From Dermatophilaceae bacterium (lineage in GTDB: Bacteria; Actinomycetota; Actinomycetes; Actinomycetales; Dermatophilaceae): 64,000 nucleotides of DNA. The notes beneath the pieces are model-generated. The model did no database searches and had not been told where the DNA came from. It worked only from the letters and a program-made list of their open reading frames with translations. This document shows positions 1 through 8,250 of this stretch, piece after piece (the stretch's first letter is position 1; each line of letters begins with the position of its first letter). Position numbers and translations under genes: made by a program. The stretch is from assembly GCA_014377705.1 (NCBI GenBank), contig JACMPC010000204.1:1-64000 (forward strand). The letters run 5' to 3'.

Positions 1-207
1 GAGAACCGGCTGCACTGGGTACGTGACGTGGTCTACGACGAAGACAGGAGCCAAGTTCGAACCGGCGCCGGGCCACACGTCATGGCCAGCCTGCGCAACC
101 TCGCCATCAGCGCCCTACGCCTGAACGGTCACACCAACATCGCCGCAGGCATCCGCTGGACCGCCCGCGAACCATCACGATCATTGGGAATCCTCGGCAT
201 CACCTGA
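1..207 (+). CDS. ISAs1-family transposase, C-terminal fragment (cut by the window edge)
   Basis: The frame is open from base 1 and gives 68 residues up to a TGA. It opens ENRLHWVRDV and continues with DEDRSQVRTG and a MASLRNLAI segment, the typical C-terminus of ISAs1-type DDE transposases; the leading E fits the last acidic residue of the catalytic triad. The function is transposition of the element. Whether the full gene is intact cannot be judged because its 5' part is outside the window. Confidence 0.85.
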   Translation, partial: ENRLHWVRDVVYDEDRSQVRTGAGPHVMASLRNLAISALRLNGHTNIAAGIRWTAREPSRSLGILGIT

Positions 208-223
208 CTTTGCCGGGGCCCTG
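207..223. repeat. putative right terminal inverted repeat of the ISAs1-type element
   Basis: Read from outside inward on the minus strand the sequence is CAGGGCCCCGGCAAAGT. It starts with CAGGG, lies just after the transposase stop and coincides with the point where the neighbouring monooxygenase reading breaks off. The partner repeat is outside the window. Confidence 0.5.
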
Positions 224-417
224 CCTCCGTATGATCCACCAACCGATCCCACTCGACCGGCAGCAGACAGGTGTTCGGGCGCTCCAGACACGTGAAAGCG
301 TGAGACGTAGGAAGCCCCTGGCATGCCGGCGATGATGGCCTTGACTTGGGCGGAGGCCGACTCGAAGGCGGCCTCCTCGCCGGGCTTGACTGGCACCAGA
401 GCGTGTTCAAGGATCAC
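224..417 (-). pseudogene. antibiotic biosynthesis monooxygenase (ABM)-like gene, frameshifted and cut by the insertion sequence
   Basis: Starting at a GTG, the translation gives VILEHALVPVKPGEEAAFE, the usual N-terminus of small ABM-domain proteins, up to a GMPG motif. Similarity then moves to a second frame (FLRLTLSR) and a third (CLERPNTC, VEWDRLVDHTE), so at least two frameshifts lie within about 30 bp near 300-330. The expected continuation after DHTE is missing because the ISAs1 end begins there. ABM proteins are about 100-residue dimeric, cofactor-free monooxygenases or heme-degrading enzymes; this copy cannot be functional. The match is from recognised family motifs, not from a search. 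Confidence 0.65.
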
Positions 418-875
418 GGGACAGCATGCCGGAGAATCAACCACATTCCACACGCCGACGCGATGACCCGCGGCCGCAAACAGATCGGGCTGCGGACATA
501 AACACGCGTCGGCCGTCCACCTGGCAGCCGACGCCCACCGTGACCACCGTGGTTAGCCGAGCTTCCTATCACCGGGCCGGCGGGTGATGGCGTGCTTTGT
601 CGACCTGTCCTCGGTCAGCCGCAACCGCCAGAGTCTGCCCACGCCTCAGGTTGGTGCTTCTGCGGGCGTCAGCAATGCTCGATGGTCAGGTCCTCCTGCC
701 AAGCCCCTGGTATACCCGCCTGCCCGTCGCATCCAACAGGAGAACCGGTGGAAGCTCACCCTTGGCCGCAGAACAAGATGGTCACCCAAGGAACACGGGC
801 GGCTGTTCGGCATACAATCGTGGTGCGGGTCTCTAGCTTTTTCCAGGGTGGCCATGGACAGTTCTGAGGGGAACG
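418..875. other. no gene recognised
   Basis: All frames here contain only short, GC-driven readings with no recognisable motif or ribosome-binding site. The region separates the decayed monooxygenase from the PAS gene and may hold the promoter of the latter. Nothing else was seen. Confidence 0.5.
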
Positions 876-1970
876 ATGTCTTCGACTGCGATGAGGTTCG
901 AGAAGCTGCTTGAGGCTGTGCCGGATGCTTTGGTGGGGATGGACCAGAAGGGCGTCATACGGTTCGTCAACCGCCAGACCGAAATGCTGTTTGGCTACCA
1001 GCGCGACCAGCTGATAGGGGAGCGCATCGACAACCTTGTGCCCCAGACCCTCTGGCAGATCTATGCCCAGCACCAGCAGGAGTACTTCGCCGACCCACGG
1101 ACTCGCTCCAGCGGACTGGACGTGGAGCTGAGCGGACGGCACCACAGTGGTGCTGAGTTCCTGATCAACGTCAGCATGTCCCACATCGACACCGGGGACG
1201 TCCTGCTGGTGATCACGGCGGTTGACGACGTGACCCGGCGGGAGGACGCAGTAAGGAACGCCGGGCTCTTGGAGGCGATCGTGAAAAACTCGGACGACGC
1301 CATCATCTCCTGCACGCTCAAAGGCACGATCACCAGCTGGAACCCGACAGCCGAGAGGATGTACGGCTACACGAGCGAGGAGATTATCGGCAGGGCCGCC
1401 AGCCTCCTGACCCCCGAGGAAAGAGCAGACGAGACCAAGGATGCCTTCGCCAAGATCGGTGCCGGACAGCACGTCGAGCACCTGGAGACCAGCCGGCTGA
1501 GAAAGGATGGGACGGCTGTCCCGGTCTCGATCACCATGGCGCCCATCCGGGGCGAAGGCGGCGCGGTCGTCGGGGTCTCCGAGACCGCCCGCGACGTGAC
1601 CGAGCAGAGGAAGGCATTTGTGGCAGCCCAGCGCATGGCCGCGATCGTGGAGAACTGCCAAGATGCCATCGTCGGCAGGGATCTGGACGGCATCATCACG
1701 AGCTGGAACCCGGCCGCTGAACACATGTACGGCTACACCAGCAAGGAGATCGTCGGCAAGCGCATCGACCTCTTCGTCCCAGAAGACCAGGCAGGCGAGG
1801 CAGCCACCATCCTCGACAGGATCAAGGCCGGCAAACGCGTCGACAGTCTCGAGACCCAGCGTGTCCGGAAGGACGGGACGGTGGTCCTGGTCTCGCTCAC
1901 CGTCTCACCGATTCGCGATGCTCGCGGCGAGCTCGTAGGCTCCTCGGTCATCCACCGTGACGTGACCTGA
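876..1970 (+). CDS. triple PAS-domain sensor protein with no output domain
   Basis: The protein of 364 residues is built of three consecutive PAS/PAC units (about residues 5-120, 131-247 and 252-364). The second and third are near-duplicates, each with SWNP.AE.MYGYTS and RKDGT motifs and a closing RDVT. The reading stops exactly at the end of the third PAC motif (HRDVT), where most relatives continue into a histidine kinase or GGDEF-EAL module. No membrane segment or signal peptide is seen, so it is a cytoplasmic sensor of unknown ligand. The ATG start has a GAGGGG ribosome-binding site 5 nt upstream. It could be a truncated kinase or cyclase, or a stand-alone sensor acting through a partner; the sequence does not decide. 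Confidence 0.8.
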   Translation: MSSTAMRFEKLLEAVPDALVGMDQKGVIRFVNRQTEMLFGYQRDQLIGERIDNLVPQTLWQIYAQHQQEYFADPRTRSSGLDVELSGRHHSGAEFLINVSMSHIDTGDVLLVITAVDDVTRREDAVRNAGLLEAIVKNSDDAIISCTLKGTITSWNPTAERMYGYTSEEIIGRAASLLTPEERADETKDAFAKIGAGQHVEHLETSRLRKDGTAVPVSITMAPIRGEGGAVVGVSETARDVTEQRKAFVAAQRMAAIVENCQDAIVGRDLDGIITSWNPAAEHMYGYTSKEIVGKRIDLFVPEDQAGEAATILDRIKAGKRVDSLETQRVRKDGTVVLVSLTVSPIRDARGELVGSSVIHRDVT

Positions 1971-2153
1971 CCGCGTCCAGACTCGGGGAGGGGGTCCCCG
2001 CGACCTGTGGGCGATGAGCGGGCGGGAGCTGATCGGACCGCCTGCCCTGCAGGTCTTCGTTGCGAATGGACCGAGGGTGCTTGACAGCTGGCCAGCTGCC
2101 ACTTGGTGTTGGGGTCGAGGGCGCCGGCACCGGTGCGCCCCGGCCGGGCAGGC

Positions 2154-3056
2154 TCAGGTGGAGGTATGGGGGCTCAGGGGCCACACCACGCCCGTCAGCT
2201 GCTCGGACAGCTCCCACAGGCGTCGGGCCGCCTTGGTGTCGAGGGCCTGCGAGGCAGGGGTGTCGACGGCCGGGTGGCCCCGCAGATGCCCGAACGCGTC
2301 CGGGCCGATGTAGGTGCCGCCGGGGATGTCCGCCGTAGCGGCGTACAGGGTCGGGAGCGCCCCCATGGTGTCGCTCTGTGCGACGAGCCGGTTGGCGACG
2401 GCCATGAAGAAGTTGGAGATCGGGCTGGCCGTGCGTCCCGCCAGGTTCGTGGCAGCGAAGCCGGGATGGGCGGCGACAGCCCGGACCGTCGATCCCGCTT
2501 CGGTGAGGCGCCGCTGGAGTTCGAGAACGAAGAGCAGGTTGGCCAGCTTGGACTGCGAGTAGGCGTCCCATGCCTTGTAGGGACGGTGCTGCCAGTTGAG
2601 GTCCTCGAGGTCGATCCGCCCGTTGCGGTGCGCAACCGACCACACCACCACCACCCGGTCGGTGATCCGCGGAAGGAGCAGGTTCGTCAGAGCGAAATGG
2701 CCTAGATGGTTGGTCCCGATCTGCATCTCGAACCCGTCGACGGTGCGTTGCTCGGGGGTCGCCATGACGCCGGCGTTGTCCACCAGGAGGTTGATCGGGC
2801 CTTCGATGGCGCCGGCGAAGGACCGCACCGAAGCCAGGTCGGCGAGGTCGAGATGCCGGACGGTCACGTCGCCCGACATACCGGCGGCGGCGGTCTTCCC
2901 CTTGGTCGTGCCGCGCACGGCGAGGGTGACCGTGGCGCCCGCACGCGCTAGCGCGAGGGCCGCCATGCGCCCGATACCGCTGTTGGCCCCCGTGACCATG
3001 GCGGTGTGCCCGCGCAGGTCGGGCAGGTCGAAGGCGGACCAGCGGGAGAGGCTCAT
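2154..3056 (-). CDS. short-chain dehydrogenase/reductase (protochlorophyllide reductase-like subgroup)
   Basis: This 300-residue NAD(P)-dependent oxidoreductase has the SDR cofactor motif TGANSGIG near residue 22, NAGVM, and the catalytic YSQSK. The catalytic serine region reads VVWSVAHRNGRI; relatives have SS, so the first serine is replaced by tryptophan while the one expected to be catalytic remains. The chosen ATG (MSLSRWSAF) is supported by a TACATT box 6 nt upstream, suggesting a leaderless mRNA; a longer reading upstream has no such support. The substrate cannot be predicted. It stands alone between unrelated genes. Confidence 0.85.
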   Translation of the reverse strand: MSLSRWSAFDLPDLRGHTAMVTGANSGIGRMAALALARAGATVTLAVRGTTKGKTAAAGMSGDVTVRHLDLADLASVRSFAGAIEGPINLLVDNAGVMATPEQRTVDGFEMQIGTNHLGHFALTNLLLPRITDRVVVVWSVAHRNGRIDLEDLNWQHRPYKAWDAYSQSKLANLLFVLELQRRLTEAGSTVRAVAAHPGFAATNLAGRTASPISNFFMAVANRLVAQSDTMGALPTLYAATADIPGGTYIGPDAFGHLRGHPAVDTPASQALDTKAARRLWELSEQLTGVVWPLSPHTST

Positions 3057-3062
3057 GGATGA

Positions 3063-3068
3063 AATGTA
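3063..3068 (-). promoter_or_regulatory. -10 box (TACATT) of a likely leaderless promoter
   Basis: TACATT lies 6 nt before the ATG of the short-chain dehydrogenase, the spacing expected if transcription starts at the start codon. No ribosome-binding site is present. Confidence 0.5.
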
Positions 3069-3313
3069 GACGCTGCCAATACAGATGTCGCCCCTGGTGG
3101 CGGGTACTGCTCGCTCGTCACACCCATCGCGAAGGCACCTGCGCAAGGCCACAATGAGGGGTTGCCCGTGCGGCGATACGTCTGCCAACAACGACAAGAC
3201 GCGCCTCCGGAACATTCACTCTGACGTCGAGTGAAACGCCACAGCGGTATGCCGTCGTGACGGCTCCCGGCACTGTGCGCACCCAGGTGTCCGGTCGCCA
3301 AGAGATGGCATCC

Positions 3314-3874
3314 TCATTCGTTCACGAGGACCGGGACGGCGATCGTGACCGAGACGGCCCGATGCGCGAGAGCGGCGGGCAACGGAATCCTGAACTGCTC
3401 GCGTTCCTCGGGTGGACCGGTGTGAGCGTGGCTCTCCCCGAGGTGGTGGACGAAACGACCAGTGCCGATCAGGTGTCCCTGCTCGTCGAAGAACCCCGCC
3501 AGAACCTGCAGCTCGAGCACGTCTGAGACGTCACTGGTCACCCGCACGGCACCCGCAACGGCCGAACCGTCGAAGGTGGTGCCCTCGAGCACGAAGCGGT
3601 CATCGAAGGGCCCTTTGGCCTGAAGGATCTGCCCCCTGCGCGGGTGGCTCGCCCCGATGCTGGTCAGTTCGGGCTCCCCTCTGGCTGCGGCGAGTCCGGG
3701 GAACGACGTCCGGGCTGCCTGAGCGGGGAGAGCCTTTCCCACGGGCTCGACCCCAGCGGTACCGACGAGGGTGAAAGTGGCTACTGCCGCTACTGCCGTC
3801 ATCGCTGCCACCGCCGCCACTGCTCCAACGGCGAGCCAACCCCTGCTGAGGCTGGTGCGGGATCTGAGCTTCAT
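3314..3874 (-). CDS. secreted or membrane-anchored protein of unknown function
   Basis: The protein of 186 residues has a positively charged N-terminus (MKLRSRTSLSR) and one hydrophobic stretch (about 13-40) that could be a signal peptide or anchor. The remainder (about 65-186) looks like a small beta-rich extracellular domain (VTSDVSDVLELQVLAGFFDEQG) resembling FxLYD-type folds only in general character. The start is well supported by GGAGG 6 nt upstream of the ATG. It is cotranscribed-oriented with, and downstream of, the alkaline phosphatase gene (about 80 nt apart). Function not recognised. Confidence 0.65.
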   Translation of the reverse strand: MKLRSRTSLSRGWLAVGAVAAVAAMTAVAAVATFTLVGTAGVEPVGKALPAQAARTSFPGLAAARGEPELTSIGASHPRRGQILQAKGPFDDRFVLEGTTFDGSAVAGAVRVTSDVSDVLELQVLAGFFDEQGHLIGTGRFVHHLGESHAHTGPPEEREQFRIPLPAALAHRAVSVTIAVPVLVNE

Positions 3875-3954
3875 GACACACCTCCTGACGTGGATCGGGT
3901 CGGGAGCGGTTGGCTCCCGGACCCGACCCGGCTGCTTGACTGCATGACTTCGCG

Positions 3955-5454
3955 TCAGCGGACCACGCGCAGGGCGCGCCCGACGATGGTGAACAGGGCA
4001 GTGTTGTCAACGCTGCCCTGCAGCTGCCCAGAGCCCGGGCCGTAGGCGTAGATCGGCACGTCCGCGCCGGTGTGGTTACCCGAAAGGTAGCTCAGCCAGA
4101 GGCTGGCCTCGGGCGAGCCGTCAGTGACGTCGGAGGCGTCGTCGGGGGTACGGAAGGTGGCAGGGGCGAAGTTCCCAGCGTCGGCGGACCCTGAGCCGTT
4201 GATGATGCCGGAAGACCTGGTGGCGTCACGTGCGTTTCGGGGCCGGGTCGGCGAGGAGCTGTTGGCTGTGTTGCCGCCGTCGACGTTGCCCGGCGGAGTG
4301 GCGGCTTCGGCGTTGGTGAAGGTGCCCTTCTCAACGATGTTGAACCCCGCACACTCATGGTCAGCTGTGACGACGACCAGGGTGTTGCCGTCGCGCTTGG
4401 CGAAGGCGAGGGCAACGGCAACGGAGTCGTCGAACGCCTTGATCTCTGCAAGGGTCTGGGCCGCGTCGTTCGCGTGGGAGCGCTTGTCGATGAGAGCCCC
4501 CTCGACCTGGAGGTAGAACCCCTTGCCCTTCGTGCTGTTGTGGCCGAGCAGGCTGATGGCCTTTCGGGTCATCTCGGGCAGCGAGGGTTCCTGCGCCTGC
4601 GGGGCCGCGGGGTTGTCCTGCTTCGTCTTCTCGACGGTGAGGTTTCCCTTGTTGAAGAGGCCAAAGACCTTCTCTCCGCGGGCTGCCGCGAGGTCGGCCT
4701 TGGTGGCCGGTCTCTGGTCGGCGACCGAACCGAGTACCGAGTACCCCTGCTGCTTCAAAGCGGTCTCATCGGAGGTATCGAAGCGGCTGAGCCCCCCGCC
4801 GAGGATGACATCTGCTGTGCCGTTGCGGGCGATCTGGTCGGCGATCGGGGTGACCCGGACGTCGTTGGTCGGCAGTTTCTCGCCGGTGATCTCCAGGTCC
4901 TGGCAGGCGCTCTCGGAATAGAGCGGCCCCTGACAGCCGCGGGCCAGGGCGTGGCTCATCTGGCCCGCCGGGGTGGCGTCGGTGATCTCCGCGGTGGAGA
5001 CGTTGCCGGTTCGGAAGCCGTCTTGCCTGGCCAGTTCCATCAGGGTCGGCACGACTGTCCCCTTGGCGTCGACGCCGAGGGCCGCGTTGTAGGTCTTGAC
5101 GCCGGAGGACCAGGCCGTCGCGGCCGAGGCGGAGTCTGTGACGAGGTTGGGGCGGAAGCCAGCTTTGCCAGGCTGTCCGGAGTTCCTCTCCACCGCATAG
5201 GTGCTCACGTGGCCCTGTGCGGGCAAGGTCTCCATGACCATCTTTGCGCCGGCTCCGTAGAAGCGCTGACGGCCGGCTGTGACGTGGGTACGACCCATGC
5301 CGTCACCGAGCAGATAGATGACGTTCTTGGCAGCGTCCTTGTTGGCCGTCGACGGGGCGGCGGAGGCCGCGCCGGCCAGGCCGGTAACTGCGGCGGTGGC
5401 CACGAGGGCCGCGACCAGGGTCGTTGACGTGAAGACCGGGGAACTGCGTCGCAT
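3955..5454 (-). CDS. phoA: secreted alkaline phosphatase
   Basis: PhoA-family phosphomonoesterase of 499 residues, releasing phosphate from organic esters outside the cell. It has a signal peptide (MRRSSPVF..., likely cleaved near GAASAAPST), a first metal site LLGDGMGRTHV, the phosphoseryl nucleophile in VTDSASAATAW near residue 109, a metal-binding IDKRSHANDAA segment and DHECAGF. The order and spacing match bacterial alkaline phosphatases. The ATG has GGGAGA upstream. Seven 10-bp repeats begin 26 bp upstream of the start and may be a regulatory site. A divergent secreted phosphoesterase follows, consistent with joint phosphate scavenging. A longer reading through the repeats (MPFIAIHCHS) lacks a ribosome-binding site. 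Confidence 0.93.
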   Translation of the reverse strand: MRRSSPVFTSTTLVAALVATAAVTGLAGAASAAPSTANKDAAKNVIYLLGDGMGRTHVTAGRQRFYGAGAKMVMETLPAQGHVSTYAVERNSGQPGKAGFRPNLVTDSASAATAWSSGVKTYNAALGVDAKGTVVPTLMELARQDGFRTGNVSTAEITDATPAGQMSHALARGCQGPLYSESACQDLEITGEKLPTNDVRVTPIADQIARNGTADVILGGGLSRFDTSDETALKQQGYSVLGSVADQRPATKADLAAARGEKVFGLFNKGNLTVEKTKQDNPAAPQAQEPSLPEMTRKAISLLGHNSTKGKGFYLQVEGALIDKRSHANDAAQTLAEIKAFDDSVAVALAFAKRDGNTLVVVTADHECAGFNIVEKGTFTNAEAATPPGNVDGGNTANSSSPTRPRNARDATRSSGIINGSGSADAGNFAPATFRTPDDASDVTDGSPEASLWLSYLSGNHTGADVPIYAYGPGSGQLQGSVDNTALFTIVGRALRVVR

Positions 5455-5480
5455 CTGAAGTCTCCCAAGGGATGGTGAAG

Positions 5481-5550
5481 CCAATGAATGGCAATGAATG
5501 GCAATGAATGGCACTGAATGGCACTAGAGAGCAGTAGATGGCACTGGAGG
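5481..5550. repeat. array of seven 10-bp direct repeats upstream of phoA
   Basis: Units are ccaatgaatg, gcaatgaatg (twice), gcactgaatg, gcactagaga, gcagtagatg and gcactggagg, all in register. The four units nearest phoA are almost identical; the distal three are degenerate. One helical turn per unit would put binding sites on one DNA face, as in PHO-box-like operators, but no known consensus is matched. Confidence 0.8.
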
Positions 5551-5768
5551 GGGACAGCTGCTGACGCTAGAGGCGCCTCGCACCCGGTGCACAACAACTG
5601 GATGGCCGCCACATGGACGTTGGCAGACAACTGGGCGTCGCGAGCGCTGCAAGATGCCAGTGGAGAGGTTCTTCAGCCCTGGTCCGCCGCCATGATTCAT
5701 GACCAGTTTGTGCTGTTCTGTTCACCACTGGTTGTCTCTGCCTTGGCGGCGGGTTTGTGATGCGAACC

Positions 5769-5774
5769 TAGGTT
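5769..5774 (+). promoter_or_regulatory. -10 box (TAGGTT) of a likely leaderless promoter
   Basis: TAGGTT ends 7 nt before the GTG start of the beta-propeller phosphoesterase; no ribosome-binding site is present. Confidence 0.5.
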
Positions 5775-5781
5775 CGGGCTC

Positions 5782-8250
5782 GTGAACAAACACAGAGCCC
5801 TTATGTCAGGCGGTCTCGCTCTCCTGCTCGTCGGGGGCGGCGGCGGCGCCTTCGCCGCCCTCAGCAACAGGACCGCTGGTCCGAAAGCCGGCGGCACCGC
5901 CATCACGCCCATCGGACACAGAGTCACCCCCGCCGGTGACCAGACCCGTCTGGGGGGCCTGCCCCTCAACGCAGTGCTCCACCCGGATGGTCGGCACCTT
6001 CTGGTCACCAACAACGGCCAGGGGGTGCAGAGCCTTCAGCTGGTCGACACCGACACGAACAAGGTTGTCCAGACACTGCCCTTCGCGTCACCGGAGTCCT
6101 TGTACATCGGCCTGGCGTGGAGCCCTGACGGCAAGACGGCCTATGCGAGCGCAGCAGCCAACTCCAAGATCCGGGTGCTGTCCTTCGCCAACGGCAAGCT
6201 CGGCGAGGCCGAGCCCATCATGTTGCCCACGAAGACGCCCGAGGGCGTGAAGGTGACGCTCTTTCCGGCCGGCCTGGACGTCACCCCCGACGGTAAGAAG
6301 CTTGTTGTTGCCGACCAGCTCGGCAATGCCGTCACCGTCGCGGACACGGCCACCGGCCTGAGCCGGACAGTCGCGGCCGGACACCGGCCGGTATGGGTCA
6401 CGCTCAGCAAGGACGGGCGGACGGCATACGTCTCCAACCAGGGGGGTGACAGCGTGGATGTGGTCGACGTCAGCGCACCCGCACCCGTGGTGACCGGACA
6501 GATCAAGGTGGGCCTGCATCCCAACAAGTCGGTGCTCTCACCGGACGGAAAGACGCTGTATGTCGCCAACGGTGACGCGGACTCGGTCAGCCAGATCGAC
6601 CTGGCCGCCGCGAAGGTGGCCCGAACCCTCTCCTTACGCCCCTACAGGAACGCCCCGGTCGGCAGCAACCCCACCGGCCTCGCCCTGGATGGGGAAGGCA
6701 AACACCTGTTCGTGACGAACTCCGGCAACAACGACGTCTCGGTGATCGACCTCGAGAAGGGCAAGACCGACGGCCTCATCCCGACCGCGTGGTATCCCAG
6801 CGCGGTGGTCTGGGACGAAGGGCGTCTCCACGTCCTCAATGCCAAGGGTCTGGGAGCTGGCCCGAACAACGGGCCGGGACACCCCAACCCCGAAGGAACC
6901 ACTCCGAGATCTCCCGACCAGTACAGCGGCTCGATGATCGTCGGCACCCTGAGCAGCCTCGACGTCCCTGCGAAAGGTGACCTTGAGAAGTACACCCAGC
7001 AGGTCGGGTTCAACAACGACCCGGTCAAGGCCCGCGGCACGATCGTGCCACGTCATCCCGGCGACAAGACCCCGATCAAGCACGTGATCTACGTGGTCAA
7101 GGAGAACCGCACCTACGACCAGGTCCTCGGCAGCGTGGGCAAGGGCAACGGTGATCCTAGCCTCAACCTCTTCGGGGACGAGTCAGCGCCCAACACCCGC
7201 GAGCTGGCGAGGCGCTTCACCACCATCGACAACTTCTATGCCGACGCCGAGGTCAGCGCCAACGGCTGGAACTGGGTTGCCCAGGCCAACTCCAACCCCT
7301 TCGCCGAGCAGATGTGGCCGGCCAACTACTCCGGCCGCAAAGCGCCTTACCCCAGCGAGAACAACGACCCCGAGAACGCCGCCCAGGATCCGAAGAACTC
7401 CTACCTGTGGCAGCACCTCGACAAGGCTGGCGTGAGCTTCGCGAACTTCGGCTTCTACGTGTCACGTACCGGGGACAAGTACGGCGCCGCTGACCCGGTC
7501 CTCGATGCCCAGACCGACCGCGACTTCCAGGGCTATGACCTGGCCTGCCCCGACTCGACGGGCACTTTCGCACCGAAGAAGACCACGTGCCTGACCCCGC
7601 GCACCGACCAGTGGCTGAAGAGCTTCCGCTCGTACGAGGCCAAGGGTGAGATGCCGACCGTTCAGTTCCTGCGCCTGCCCAACGACCACACCTCGGGCAC
7701 CAAGGTCGGACAGCCGACACCCAAGGCGATGGTGGCTGACAACGACTACGCCCTCGGACGAGTCGTGGACGCGGTGTCGACCTCGAAGTACTGGAAGGAC
7801 ACCGTCATCCTCGTCACCGAGGACGACGCGCAGAACGGGCCCGACCACGTCGACGCCCACCGTACGCTCGCACTGGCCATCAGCCCCTACACCCAGACCG
7901 GCAAGGTCGACTCGACCTTCTACAGCACCGCCTCCATGGTCCGGACGATCGGTCTGTTCGCCGGGATCGGCCCGCTCACCCAGTTCGACGACTACTCCAC
8001 CCCGATGAGTGCCTCGTTCACCGAAAAGCCCAACCTTGCGCCCTACTCGGTGATCCGACCGACCTATCCGATGGAAACAGTCAACCAGGCGAGTGCACCG
8101 ATGGCCAAGATCTCGGCCAAACAGGACCTCACCAAGGAAGACCAGATCGACGAGGAGACCTTCAACAAGGCGATCTGGAAGTCGATCCGCGGCGCGGCCT
8201 CGGTCATGCCCACCCCCAAGCACGATCTTATGGGTGGCCCCTCGAAGTAG
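5782..8250 (+). CDS. secreted YncE-like beta-propeller / phosphoesterase-family protein
   Basis: The protein of 822 residues has an N-terminal signal or anchor segment (MNKHRALMSGGLALLLVG). Residues about 55-345 contain YVTN/YncE-type beta-propeller repeats (LSPDGKTLYVANGDADSVS, LFVTNSGNNDVSVIDLEKG). From about 430 onward is a phosphoesterase domain of the phospholipase C/acid phosphatase type, with VIYVVKENRTYDQVLG and a metal-site region VTEDDAQNGPDHVDAHR. It probably cleaves phosphate esters or phospholipids outside the membrane. The GTG start is supported by a -10 box 7 nt upstream. It is divergent from phoA and shares the repeat-bearing intergenic region, suggesting coordinated phosphate-starvation expression (inference). 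Confidence 0.88.
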   Translation: MNKHRALMSGGLALLLVGGGGGAFAALSNRTAGPKAGGTAITPIGHRVTPAGDQTRLGGLPLNAVLHPDGRHLLVTNNGQGVQSLQLVDTDTNKVVQTLPFASPESLYIGLAWSPDGKTAYASAAANSKIRVLSFANGKLGEAEPIMLPTKTPEGVKVTLFPAGLDVTPDGKKLVVADQLGNAVTVADTATGLSRTVAAGHRPVWVTLSKDGRTAYVSNQGGDSVDVVDVSAPAPVVTGQIKVGLHPNKSVLSPDGKTLYVANGDADSVSQIDLAAAKVARTLSLRPYRNAPVGSNPTGLALDGEGKHLFVTNSGNNDVSVIDLEKGKTDGLIPTAWYPSAVVWDEGRLHVLNAKGLGAGPNNGPGHPNPEGTTPRSPDQYSGSMIVGTLSSLDVPAKGDLEKYTQQVGFNNDPVKARGTIVPRHPGDKTPIKHVIYVVKENRTYDQVLGSVGKGNGDPSLNLFGDESAPNTRELARRFTTIDNFYADAEVSANGWNWVAQANSNPFAEQMWPANYSGRKAPYPSENNDPENAAQDPKNSYLWQHLDKAGVSFANFGFYVSRTGDKYGAADPVLDAQTDRDFQGYDLACPDSTGTFAPKKTTCLTPRTDQWLKSFRSYEAKGEMPTVQFLRLPNDHTSGTKVGQPTPKAMVADNDYALGRVVDAVSTSKYWKDTVILVTEDDAQNGPDHVDAHRTLALAISPYTQTGKVDSTFYSTASMVRTIGLFAGIGPLTQFDDYSTPMSASFTEKPNLAPYSVIRPTYPMETVNQASAPMAKISAKQDLTKEDQIDEETFNKAIWKSIRGAASVMPTPKHDLMGGPSK

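Larger units (their letters stand above)
1..223 (+). mobile_element. right end of an ISAs1-family insertion sequence (5' part outside the window)
   Basis: The window opens inside an insertion sequence: the transposase C-terminus is followed 16 nt later by a terminal sequence whose reverse complement begins CAGGG, as ISAs1-family ends often do. The sequence beyond position 223 is coding sequence of an unrelated, broken monooxygenase gene on the other strand, which places the element boundary there. The left end and target duplication cannot be seen. Confidence 0.7.

Noticed and set aside
756-1724. 322-residue minus-strand frame opposite the PAS gene
   Set aside because: Its repeats simply mirror the duplicated PAS domains; composition is shadow-like.
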